A stretch of DNA of 64,000 nucleotides from Xenophilus arseniciresistens (GTDB taxonomy: Bacteria > Pseudomonadota > Gammaproteobacteria > Burkholderiales > Burkholderiaceae_C), in the NCBI RefSeq assembly GCF_028023875.1, contig NZ_JAQIPB010000002.1:558001-622000 (forward strand). Reading direction: 5' to 3'. How positions within the stretch are numbered: position 1 is the first letter of the stretch; each line of letters opens with the position of its first letter. Positions 31,241 through 39,654 of the stretch are shown piece by piece. Position numbers and translations under genes: made by a program. The notes under the pieces are model-generated. The model was given only the letters and a program-made list of their open reading frames with translations. It was not told where the DNA came from and did not search any database.

Positions 31241-32164
31241 TCAGCCGAGCGCCGTGTCCAGCAGCATCATGAGCACGAAGCCCACCATCAGGCCGCCCGT
31301 GGCGAAGGCTTCGTGGCCCTTGCGATGCGACTCCGGGATGATCTCGTGGCTGATCACGAACAGCATGGCGCCGGCCGCAAAGCCCAGCCCCCAGGGCAGC
31401 ATGGCCGCGGATTGCTCCACGATGCCCGCACCGATCACCGCGCCCAGCGGCTCGACCAGGCCCGAGGCCATGCCCAGCGCCACAGCGACGCCGCGCCTGT
31501 AGCCGGCGGCCAGCAATGCCACGGCCACCACCAGCCCCTCGGGCACGTCCTGGATGGCGATGCCCGTGGCCAACGCATTGGCGCCAACGCTGTCGGTGCC
31601 CGCATAGCCCACGCCGATGGCCAGGCCTTCAGGCAGGTTGTGCAGCGCAATCGCAAAGACGAAGAGCCAGGTGCGGCGCAGCTTGCGCCCGGCCAGCGCG
31701 TCCTGGCCCTCGCGGCCCTTGATGAAGTGCTCGTGCGGCAGCGCCTTGTCCATCAGCATCAGCACGGCCGCGCCCAGCAGGATGGCACAGCCCACCACCC
31801 CGCCCGCAGCCCAGGCGCCACCGCCCCACAGCATCTGCGATTTCGCGGCCTCCAGCCCGGGCATGATCAGCGAGAAGGCGCAGGCCGCGAGCATCACGCC
31901 CGCGCCGAAGCCGAACAGCGTGTCCTGCACGCGCTCCGACAAGCGCTGCGAGAACAGCACAGGCAGCGCACCCAGCGCCGTGGCCAGCGCCGCCGCCGAG
32001 CCCCCCAGCAAGGCCTGCCAGACCACCGGGCTGCTGCGCACGAACTGCCAGGCCTGGCTCAGCAGCAGCAACGCGCCAAAGGCCACCAGCGCCATTCCCA
32101 GCACGCGGCGCCAGTGCCAGCCACTGCGGCGGCTGATGGCGGGGGAGACGGGGTGACCACTCAT
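31241..32164 (-). CDS. ZIP-family divalent metal transporter (GufA-like)
   Basis: The 307-residue protein has about eight transmembrane helices. The metal-binding motif HNLPEG is at residues 175-180 in the fourth ZIP helix. The paired motif is QDVPEG (205-210), with Gln in place of His, as in the GufA branch. HEIIPE near the C-terminus completes the pathway. It likely imports zinc, iron or manganese across the inner membrane. It lies 33 bp downstream of sodA on the same strand, so co-transcription from the Fur-boxed promoter is likely. Confidence 0.92.
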   Translation of the reverse strand: MSGHPVSPAISRRSGWHWRRVLGMALVAFGALLLLSQAWQFVRSSPVVWQALLGGSAAALATALGALPVLFSQRLSERVQDTLFGFGAGVMLAACAFSLIMPGLEAAKSQMLWGGGAWAAGGVVGCAILLGAAVLMLMDKALPHEHFIKGREGQDALAGRKLRRTWLFVFAIALHNLPEGLAIGVGYAGTDSVGANALATGIAIQDVPEGLVVAVALLAAGYRRGVAVALGMASGLVEPLGAVIGAGIVEQSAAMLPWGLGFAAGAMLFVISHEIIPESHRKGHEAFATGGLMVGFVLMMLLDTALG

Positions 32165-32197
32165 GCGAACTCCTGCGAGATGGCGGCGCGTGCCTGA

Positions 32198-32830
<633 letters not shown>

Positions 32831-32875
32831 GGTCGATTTCTCGGTGGGTGGTGAAGCGGAAGAAGGCACGCGCGC

Positions 32876-33073
32876 TCAGTGGCGCAGGCCGCAGGAGATG
32901 TCCACCGCAGGCTGAGGCCCCTGGCACACACGCTCGTCGGTGCGCGGATGCGGCTCATGCTGGCGCTGCCAGTCCGGCAGGACGCAGCGGGTCTGGCCAG
33001 GGCCGGGATCGGGATCAGGAAGGCGCGCAAGGGGCGCACCGGAGGCAGTCAATGCAGGCACATGCATCTCCAT
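32876..33073 (-). CDS. Possible small Cys-containing ORF between a Fur box and sodA
   Basis: A 65-codon frame on the same strand as sodA, ending 45 bp before it and starting 50 bp after a strong Fur box. The product has three cysteines (near positions 31, 50 and 61), is Pro/Arg-rich and lacks hydrophobic helices. An AAAGGG element lies 14 nt upstream of the ATG, which is too far for a good ribosome site. Other bacteria carry a small Fur-controlled gene (fagA) upstream of sodA, but I cannot confirm similarity. A chance ORF in a leader is possible. Confidence 0.4.
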   Translation of the reverse strand: MEMHVPALTASGAPLARLPDPDPGPGQTRCVLPDWQRQHEPHPRTDERVCQGPQPAVDISCGLRH

Positions 33074-33122
33074 CGATGGAAAGCTGGGCCCTTTGCGTGC
33101 ACGGCTGCGTAATCAGGCGATG

Positions 33123-33141
33123 GCTAATGATATTCATTCTC
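33123..33141. promoter_or_regulatory. Fur box upstream of the sodA-ZIP unit
   Basis: GCTAATGATATTCATTCTC matches the classical 19-bp Fur box GATAATGATAATCATTATC at 16 of 19 positions. It sits in the divergent region between moaA (plus) and the small ORF-sodA-ZIP unit (minus). The metal-related genes make the minus-strand unit the likelier target. Moa expression could also be affected because the box lies about 140 bp upstream of moaA. Confidence 0.85.
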
Positions 33142-33280
33142 AACAAAATCTGTCGAGTCCGGCTTTTGTTTTTCCAAGGCCCTGGTGCCCCGCGGACAAG
33201 TCCATCTCCGTAAACTGGCGCCCCCTCCTCTTCGCACGACGCGCACCCGCCCCGCCGGGGCACCTGCACCGCCGCCCACC

Positions 33281-34408
33281 ATGGCCACCCGCGTGATTCC
33301 GCTGATCGACCACCGCGCCGCCGCCTTGCCGGTGCCGGTGGCCGACGGCGCCTGGGCCGGGGCGCAAGCGCTGGACCAGCGCCAGCGTCCGCTGACCGAT
33401 CTGCGCATCAGCGTGACGGACCGCTGCAACTTCCGTTGCAGCTACTGCATGCCCAAGGAGGTGTTCGACAAGGACTACCCCTACCTGCCGCACAGCGCAC
33501 TGCTGAGCTTCGAGGAGATCACGCGGCTGGCCGGCGTGTTCGCGCAGTTGGGTGTGCGCAAGATCCGGCTCACCGGCGGCGAGCCGCTGCTGCGCAAGAA
33601 CATCGAAGCGCTGATCGAGCAACTGGCTGCGCTGCGCACGCCCGAGGGCGCCCCGCTGGAGCTGGCGCTGACCACCAACGGCTCGCTGCTCGCGCGCAAG
33701 GCCGCAGCGCTCAAGGCCGCGGGCCTGCAGCGCGTGACCGTGAGCCTGGACGGGCTGGACGACGCCGTCTTCCGGCGCATGAACGACGTGGACTTTCCCG
33801 TGGCGCAGGTGCTGGCCGGCATCGACGCCGCGCTGGCCGCCGGGCTGGGGCCGGTCAAGGTCAACATGGTGGTCAAGCGCGGCACCAACGAGGACCAGAT
33901 CCTGCCCATGGCCCGGCACTTCCGCGAGCACCATGGCGGCCAGGTCGTGCTGCGCTTCATCGAGTACATGGACGTGGGCGCCACCAACGGCTGGCGCATG
34001 GACGAAGTGATGCCTTCCGCAGAGGTCGTGGCGCGCATCGACCAGGCCTTCGCGCTGCGCCCGCTGGAAGCCCACACCGCCAGCGAGACCGCGCAGCGCT
34101 GGGGCTACGCCGACGGCCGCGGCGAGGTCGGCGTCATCAGCAGCGTCACGCGCGCCTTCTGCCACGACTGCAGCCGCGCCCGGCTGTCCACCGAAGGCCA
34201 GCTTTACCTGTGCCTGTTCGCGCACCAGGGCCACGACCTCAAGGGCCTGCTGCGCGGCGGCGCGGACGATGCGCGCCTTGGCGCCGCCATCGCCGCCATC
34301 TGGCAGGGGCGCGACGACCACTATTCCGAAATGCGGGCCCGGCTGGAGCCGGATCGCGCCTCTGCGGGCGCGCCGCGGCGCGTGGAGATGAGCTACATCG
34401 GCGGCTGA
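33281..34408 (+). CDS. moaA: GTP 3',8-cyclase MoaA (radical SAM, molybdenum cofactor synthesis)
   Basis: The 375-residue enzyme carries the radical-SAM cluster motif C49-NFR-C53-SY-C56 and a second C-terminal cluster motif [10 protein letters not shown] followed by LYLCLF. The protein ends in the conserved double glycine (YIGG). It converts GTP to the cyclic precursor of molybdopterin, with MoaC. The ATG at 33281 gives an N-terminal extension of about 37 residues before the catalytic core. It leads a moaA-moeA pair. Confidence 0.96.
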   Translation: MATRVIPLIDHRAAALPVPVADGAWAGAQALDQRQRPLTDLRISVTDRCNFRCSYCMPKEVFDKDYPYLPHSALLSFEEITRLAGVFAQLGVRKIRLTGGEPLLRKNIEALIEQLAALRTPEGAPLELALTTNGSLLARKAAALKAAGLQRVTVSLDGLDDAVFRRMNDVDFPVAQVLAGIDAALAAGLGPVKVNMVVKRGTNEDQILPMARHFREHHGGQVVLRFIEYMDVGATNGWRMDEVMPSAEVVARIDQAFALRPLEAHTASETAQRWGYADGRGEVGVISSVTRAFCHDCSRARLSTEGQLYLCLFAHQGHDLKGLLRGGADDARLGAAIAAIWQGRDDHYSEMRARLEPDRASAGAPRRVEMSYIGG

Positions 34409-34485
34409 GCGCCGCTGATGACCATTTGGCTGCGGCTTTTTTGCGATGAGGCCGGCGCAGCCGCCCGCCTTTGTGATTGCTGACG

Positions 34486-35817
34486 ATGACTTCCCCTGAT
34501 CGCCCACCCTTGACCCCCCCTGCAGCTGCGGCCGCCGACCTCGCCGTGGCGCAGGTCCAGGCGCGGCTGCAGGCGCTGGCCGCTCCACTGGCACTGACTG
34601 GCCGTGCGCGGCCCCAGACCCTGGCGCTGCACGAGGCCCTGGGCCGCGTGCTGGCGCAAGACCTGATCTCGCCCCTGGACGTGCCACCGCACGACAACGC
34701 CGCCATGGACGGCTATGCCTTCGATGGACAGGTGCTGCAAGACACGCCCACGGATGGCCGCGGCTGGCAATGGCAGGTGGTGGGCACTGCGCTGGCCGGC
34801 CGGCCCTGGACGGGCACGCTGCAGGCCGGCCAGGCCCTGCGCATCATGACCGGCGCCGTGATGCCCGCCGGCGCCGACACCGTGGCGCCGCAGGAGCTGT
34901 GCAGCCGCGAAGGCGACACGCTGCGCCTGCCCGCCGATGCGGGCCTGCGCCCTGGCGCGCACCGCCGCCTTGCCGGTGAAGACCTGGCCGTCGGCCAATG
35001 TGCCCTGCCCGCGGGCACGCGCCTGGGCCCGGCCGCCGTCGGGCTGCTGGCCAGCCTCGGCCTGGCCAGCGTCGAAGTCCTGCCCGCGCTGCGCGTGGTG
35101 CTCTTTTCAACCGGCGACGAGCTGCTGGAGCCCGGCCAGCCGCCGCGCCCGGGCGCCATCTACGACAGCAACCGCTACACGCTGCGCGCGCTGCTGGCGC
35201 GCCTGGGCTGCGAAGTGCTGGACCTGGGCCAGTTGGCCGACCAGCCCAATGTGCTCGAAGCCTCGCTGCGTCAGGCCGCAGGCCAGGCCGACGTGATCAT
35301 CACCAGCGGCGGCGTGAGCCAGGGCGATGCCGATCACCTGCGCAGCGTGCTGCAGCGCATGGGCCAGATCGACTTCTGGCGCGTGGCCATGCGCCCCGGC
35401 CGGCCGCTGGCCGTGGGCCTGCTGCCCGCACCCGCCCCGGAGGCTGCCGCGCGGCAGGCCCTGCTGTTCGGCCTGCCCGGCAACCCGGTGGCGGCAATGG
35501 TGAGCTTTCTGGTCTTCGTGCGCCCCACCCTGCTGCAGCTCATGGGCTGCAGCGCGCCAGCCGAGCTGCAGCCGCCCGTGCTGCGGGCGCGCAGCCTCAA
35601 CCCCATCCGCAAGCGCCCCGGCCGCACCGAATACCCGCGCGCCTGGCTGCATGCCCACCCGGGCCGCCTGCCCGAGGTGCAGGTGGCGGCTGAACAGGGC
35701 TCGGGCCTGCTCAGCGGCATGCAGGCGGCCAATGCCCTGGTGCTGCTGCCGCATGACGCAGGCCCCGTGGAAGCCGGCGATGAAGTGGATGTGCTGCTGC
35801 TCGATTCGCTGATCTGA
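34486..35817 (+). CDS. moeA: Molybdopterin molybdenumtransferase MoeA
   Basis: The 443-residue enzyme inserts molybdenum into adenylylated molybdopterin. The DNAAMDGYAF motif near residue 70 and the nucleotide-binding ITSGGVSQGDADH near residue 270 are diagnostic. A late GLPGNPVAAMVSF segment closes the MoCF-like domain. The ATG at 34486 is used in preference to a TTG nine bases upstream. It follows moaA by 77 bp and is likely in the same operon. Downstream lies a 105-bp palindromic element. Confidence 0.96.
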   Translation: MTSPDRPPLTPPAAAAADLAVAQVQARLQALAAPLALTGRARPQTLALHEALGRVLAQDLISPLDVPPHDNAAMDGYAFDGQVLQDTPTDGRGWQWQVVGTALAGRPWTGTLQAGQALRIMTGAVMPAGADTVAPQELCSREGDTLRLPADAGLRPGAHRRLAGEDLAVGQCALPAGTRLGPAAVGLLASLGLASVEVLPALRVVLFSTGDELLEPGQPPRPGAIYDSNRYTLRALLARLGCEVLDLGQLADQPNVLEASLRQAAGQADVIITSGGVSQGDADHLRSVLQRMGQIDFWRVAMRPGRPLAVGLLPAPAPEAAARQALLFGLPGNPVAAMVSFLVFVRPTLLQLMGCSAPAELQPPVLRARSLNPIRKRPGRTEYPRAWLHAHPGRLPEVQVAAEQGSGLLSGMQAANALVLLPHDAGPVEAGDEVDVLLLDSLI

Positions 35818-35831
35818 GCAGCCGGTCGTTC

Positions 35832-35936
35832 ATACGGTTTTGCATTCAAGCGCAGAGCGAGGCGGGGTGCCGCCGACAGTGCTGACGCACGGCAAGGCAC
35901 CCCAACGAAGCTATGCGTTTGAAGGCAGAACCGTAT
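35832..35936. repeat. 105-bp imperfect palindromic element between moeA and rnhA
   Basis: The two ends are near-perfect inverted copies. ATACGGTTTTGCATTCAAGC on the left matches the reverse complement of the right end (ATACGGTTCTGCCTTCAAAC) at 17 of 20 positions. Complementarity continues inward through a GGGGTGCC block on both arms. It can fold into one long hairpin with a GC-rich top. This is typical of dispersed palindromic or MITE/REP-like intergenic elements. Its last base is the T of the rnhA stop codon on the minus strand. It may also stop transcription of both converging genes. Confidence 0.75.
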
Positions 35937-36385
35937 CAGAGCCGGCCCAGCGCCTTGAGCACACCCTGGTTGGCCAGCGCGTCGGCCTTCTCGTTGCCCA
36001 CGTCGCCTGAATGGCCCTTGACCCAGCGCCACTCGATCTGATGCCCGCCCTGGCTGACCAGCGCATCCAGCCGGCGCCAGAGGTCGGCGTTCTTCACCGG
36101 CTGCTTGGATGCAGTGACCCAGCCCTTGGCCTTCCAGCCGCGGATCCATTCGGTGATGCCCTGGCGCACGTACTGGCTGTCCAGGTACAGCAGCACCTTG
36201 CAGGGGCGCTTGAGCGCCGCCAGGCCCTCGATGACGGCCGTCAGTTCCATGCGGTTGTTGGTGGTGTCGGCCTCGCCGCCGAACAGTTCCTTCTCATGGC
36301 TGCCCGACTTGAGCCAGACCCCCCAGCCGCCCGGGCCGGGGTTGCCCTTGCAGGCGCCGTCGGTGTAGATCACAACTTCGTTCAA
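35936..36385 (-). CDS. rnhA: Ribonuclease HI
   Basis: The 149-residue enzyme cuts the RNA strand of RNA-DNA hybrids. The four catalytic acidic residues are present, in [30 protein letters not shown] and GNEKADALA, together with the conserved His in KGHSG. The likely start is the TTG at 36385, which overlaps the methyltransferase stop in TTGA and suggests translational coupling; the family consensus N-terminus ([10 protein letters not shown]) fits this start. The stop codon borders the palindromic repeat. Confidence 0.95.
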   Translation of the reverse strand: MNEVVIYTDGACKGNPGPGGWGVWLKSGSHEKELFGGEADTTNNRMELTAVIEGLAALKRPCKVLLYLDSQYVRQGITEWIRGWKAKGWVTASKQPVKNADLWRRLDALVSQGGHQIEWRWVKGHSGDVGNEKADALANQGVLKALGRL

Positions 36386-37206
36386 AACCGCTGTTCTTTC
36401 TTCTTGGTCAATGAATGAGGGGCCGGCGCAGCCCGCGCGCCGCGCCGGTGAACCTTGCTGGTCACGGCCACGGGCGCGCCGGCACGCGCGCGGCTGCGTT
36501 TCCAGTCTGCCGTCAGCAGATGCATGCCGCGCACCCGCTTGACGGCCACGATGAAGTAGGCCGCCCCGAAGATGGGCCAGGAGCGCTCGCCCAGCCCGTC
36601 CAGCCAGCGAAAGCGCTCCAGCCAGGCTTCGCTGCGCACGCCGGGACGGTACAGGCCGAAGCGGCTGGACTCCACCTCGAAGCCCAGCAGCCGCAGCCAG
36701 TCGCGCATGCGCCAGTAATGGATGGCTTCGCAGGCCGCGGGCAGGTAACTGTCGCCCACGCCCATGCGCGCATAGATGCGCGCGCGGCGCTGGCGCAGCC
36801 CCCAGAGGCTGACCGGGTTGAAACCGCTGAGCACCACCCGGCCTTCGGGCACCAGCACCCGCTCCACCTCGCGCAGCGCGCCGTGCGGGTCGGCGCTGAG
36901 CTCCAGCGTGTGCGGCAAGGTCACCAAATCCAGGCTGCCTTCGGAAAAGGGCAAGGCCTCGAAGTCGGTGATCAGCTGGGCCTGCGAGGCCGTGGAGAAG
37001 CGAGGCTGGGGCTGCGCCAGCGCCAGCCAGCGGTGGGGCATGCGGTTGGCGGCCAGCGTGGAAAGCTCGGCCAGGCCCAGTTGCAAGGCGTGGTAGCCAA
37101 ACACATCTGCCACCGCCTCGTCGTACTGGGCCCGCTCCCATGCCAGCAGATAACGGCCCGGCGGAGTGTCCAGCCAGGGACCCAAACCTATAATTTCGCG
37201 GCTCAT
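36382..37206 (-). CDS. Class I SAM-dependent methyltransferase
   Basis: The 274-residue protein has a methyltransferase type-11 core: the acidic post-II region ([21 protein letters not shown]) and a motif around [17 protein letters not shown], as in many small-molecule methyltransferases. The usual glycine-rich motif I is hard to see, so SAM binding may be degenerate. The substrate is unknown. The ATG at 37206 overlaps the divergent gloB start codon in a CATG. The C-terminal tail is basic (KKKEQRF). It is coupled to rnhA. Confidence 0.82.
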   Translation of the reverse strand: MSREIIGLGPWLDTPPGRYLLAWERAQYDEAVADVFGYHALQLGLAELSTLAANRMPHRWLALAQPQPRFSTASQAQLITDFEALPFSEGSLDLVTLPHTLELSADPHGALREVERVLVPEGRVVLSGFNPVSLWGLRQRRARIYARMGVGDSYLPAACEAIHYWRMRDWLRLLGFEVESSRFGLYRPGVRSEAWLERFRWLDGLGERSWPIFGAAYFIVAVKRVRGMHLLTADWKRSRARAGAPVAVTSKVHRRGARAAPAPHSLTKKKEQRF

Positions 37207-37207
37207 G
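37166..37207 (+). promoter_or_regulatory. gloB promoter embedded in the methyltransferase coding sequence
   Basis: A perfect -10 TATAAT lies at 37189-37194 on the plus strand, with a weak -35 (GTGTCC) 17 bp upstream. The predicted start near 37201 leaves only about four bases before the gloB ATG at 37205. The element is inside codons 4-7 of the divergent methyltransferase gene (Glu-Ile-Ile-Gly). It suggests a nearly leaderless gloB mRNA. Confidence 0.65.
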
Positions 37208-38005
37208 ACCCTCGTTCCGTTGCCCGCTTTTGCCGACAACTACATCTGGACGCTGCAGGTCGGAACGCACGTGGTCGTGGTCGATCCGGGCGATGCCCGG
37301 CCGGTGTTCGATTGGCTCGCGCTTCGGCCCGACCTGACACTGTCGGCGATTCTAGTCACGCACCATCACGGCGATCACACCGGCGGGGTGGCGCAGCTGC
37401 GCGACGCCACGGGCGCCACCGTGTACGGCCCGGCCACCGAAGCCATCCCCGAGCCCTTCGTGCCCTGCAGCGGCGGCCAGCGCGTGCGCGTGGCCGGCCT
37501 GGCATTCGACGTGCTCGATGTGCCCGGCCACACCGCCGGCCACATCGCCTACTGCCTGCCGGCCGATCAGGCGCAGCAGGCCGGCGGCGAGGCGGTGCCG
37601 CTGCTCTTTTGCGGCGACACGCTTTTCTCTGCGGGCTGTGGCCGCCTTTTCGAAGGCACGCCGGCGCAGATGCTGGCCTCGCTGGACGCACTGGCGGCGC
37701 TGCCAGACGCCACGCGCGTATGCTGTGCCCACGAATACACGCTGTCCAATCTGCGTTTCGCCCTCGCCGTCGAGCCAGCCAACGCCAGGCTCGCCGAGTA
37801 CACCACCTGGTGCGAACAGCAGCGCGCCGCCGGCCAGCCCACGCTGCCGGCACAGTTGCTGACCGAACGCCAGGTCAACCCCTTCCTTCGCAGTCGCGAA
37901 GCCTCCGTCACCCGCGCCGTGCAGGCGCACGCCAGCCTGCCCGCCGATGCGGACGAGGTGGCCGTGTTTGCCGCGCTGCGCCAATGGAAGAACGACTTTC
38001 GATGA
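37205..38005 (+). CDS. gloB: Hydroxyacylglutathione hydrolase (glyoxalase II)
   Basis: The 266-residue metallo-beta-lactamase-fold enzyme hydrolyses S-D-lactoylglutathione, the last step of methylglyoxal detoxification. The binuclear metal motif H53-HHGDH58 is intact, and GHTAGH and CAHEYTLSN supply further ligands. The C-terminal domain is of glyoxalase II type. The start codon overlaps the divergent methyltransferase start, so there is no conventional leader and no ribosome site. It overlaps mltD by four bases. Confidence 0.95.
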   Translation: MTLVPLPAFADNYIWTLQVGTHVVVVDPGDARPVFDWLALRPDLTLSAILVTHHHGDHTGGVAQLRDATGATVYGPATEAIPEPFVPCSGGQRVRVAGLAFDVLDVPGHTAGHIAYCLPADQAQQAGGEAVPLLFCGDTLFSAGCGRLFEGTPAQMLASLDALAALPDATRVCCAHEYTLSNLRFALAVEPANARLAEYTTWCEQQRAAGQPTLPAQLLTERQVNPFLRSREASVTRAVQAHASLPADADEVAVFAALRQWKNDFR

Positions 38006-39588
38006 AGCTTTTGCTTGCGGCCTTGATGGCCGGCTCACTCCTGCTGGCCGGTTGCGCGACCGGCCCAGGCGCCGAAGGCGGCGCCAGTGCCACGAGCGGT
38101 GGCAGCGCCAGCGCCACCGCGGCAGCCCCGGTCTACCCCAACGGCACGCTCTCTCCCATCACCGCCGGCCGCACCGGCGCCAGTGGCCGCAGCGTGGTGA
38201 TGACGGCCCCGCCGGTCGACATGTGGGACCGCATCCGCCGCGGCTTCCGCATGCCCGACCTGGACAGCGACCTCGTGCGCGACCGCGAGCAGTGGTATTC
38301 GACGCGGCCCGACTACATCGAGCGCATGGTCTCGCGGTCGAACCGCTACATCTTCCACATCGTCGAAGAACTCGAGCGCCGCAACATGCCCACCGAGCTG
38401 GCGCTGCTGCCCTACATCGAAAGCGCGTTCAACCCGCAGGCCGTCTCCAGTGCGCGCGCCGCGGGCATGTGGCAGTTCATGCCCGCGACGGGAACCGACT
38501 ACGACCTCAAGCAGAACATCTTCCGCGACGACCGCCGCGACGTGATCGCGTCCACGCGCGCCGCGCTGGACTACCTGCAGCGGCTGTACGGCATGTTCGG
38601 CGACTGGCACCTGGCGCTGGCCTCCTACAACTGGGGCGAAGGCAGCGTGGTCCGCGCCATCGCGCGCAACAAGGCGGCCGGGCTGCCCACGGGCTACACC
38701 GACCTGCGCATGCCCGACGAGACGCGCTACTACGTGCCCAAGCTGCAGGCCGTGAAGAACATCGTGGCCGATCCGGCCCGCTTCGGCGTGGACCTGCCGC
38801 TGATCGCCAACCACCCCTACTTCCAGACCGTGCCGCTGACGCGCGACATCGACGTGGAACTGGCCGCCAAGCTGGCCGACGTGCGCGTGGAGGACTTCCG
38901 GGCCCTGAACCCCGCGGCGCACAAGCCCGTGCTGCTGGCCGCGGGCGGCACCGAGATCCTTCTGCCCTGGGACAACGCGGCCGTCTTCCAGCGCAACTTC
39001 GAGGCCTACACCCAGGGCCAGTACGCCAGCTGGACCGCCTGGACGGTGCCCAGCACCATGACGGTGGCCGACGCGGCCCAGCGCTCGGGCATGAGCGAAA
39101 GCGACTTGCGTGCGCTCAACAACATCCCGCCACGCATGATGATCAAGGCCGGCTCCACGCTCATCGTGCCGCGCAGCGCGCGCGTGCAGGAAGACGTGGC
39201 CGCCGTGGTGGCCGACACCGGCCACCTGAGCTTCGTGCCCGAGGTGGTGACGCGCCGCACCGTGGTGCGCGCCGGCCGCAACGACAGCGTGAGCGCCATC
39301 GCGCGCCGCTATGGCGTGAGCCCCGCCAACGTGGCGCAGTGGAACGACGTGAGCACCTCGCACGTGTTCAAGCGCGGCCTGCAGGTGGTGCTCTACCGCC
39401 CCGTGCGCGCATCGTCCGGCGCCAGCGTGGGGTCGGGCGCGCGCGGCAGCGCCAAGCGGCCGGTGGTCACGGCCAAGCGCGGCGGCGGCGCCAACCTGAG
39501 CTCGGCACGCGCGGCCGCCACGAGCAAGCGGCCTGCGGCGGCGACCCCCGTCAAACGCGGCGGCGCCTCCAGCAAGAAAAAACGCTGA
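38002..39588 (+). CDS. mltD: Membrane-bound lytic murein transglycosylase D-like lipoprotein
   Basis: The 528-residue protein has a lipoprotein signal with lipobox LLAG-C18. The SLT catalytic domain has its glutamate at E140 (LLPYIESAFNP) and the GMWQFMPATG signature. Two LysM-like repeats lie at about 345-395 and 415-465, and the C-terminal tail is strongly basic. It cleaves peptidoglycan glycan strands at the outer membrane. The ATG overlaps the gloB stop in ATGA, so the two are translationally coupled. Confidence 0.95.
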   Translation: MKLLLAALMAGSLLLAGCATGPGAEGGASATSGGSASATAAAPVYPNGTLSPITAGRTGASGRSVVMTAPPVDMWDRIRRGFRMPDLDSDLVRDREQWYSTRPDYIERMVSRSNRYIFHIVEELERRNMPTELALLPYIESAFNPQAVSSARAAGMWQFMPATGTDYDLKQNIFRDDRRDVIASTRAALDYLQRLYGMFGDWHLALASYNWGEGSVVRAIARNKAAGLPTGYTDLRMPDETRYYVPKLQAVKNIVADPARFGVDLPLIANHPYFQTVPLTRDIDVELAAKLADVRVEDFRALNPAAHKPVLLAAGGTEILLPWDNAAVFQRNFEAYTQGQYASWTAWTVPSTMTVADAAQRSGMSESDLRALNNIPPRMMIKAGSTLIVPRSARVQEDVAAVVADTGHLSFVPEVVTRRTVVRAGRNDSVSAIARRYGVSPANVAQWNDVSTSHVFKRGLQVVLYRPVRASSGASVGSGARGSAKRPVVTAKRGGGANLSSARAAATSKRPAAATPVKRGGASSKKKR

Positions 39589-39654
39589 GCACCGCTTGCA
39601 GCCACGGCCACTGCGGCAACACCACAACGATCCAGACCCGAAGGGAGTTTTCAG

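Noticed and set aside
34409-34485. Possible terminator between moaA and moeA (GC stretch followed by TTTTTT)
   Set aside because: No continuous stem precedes the T run. The complementary words are too far apart.
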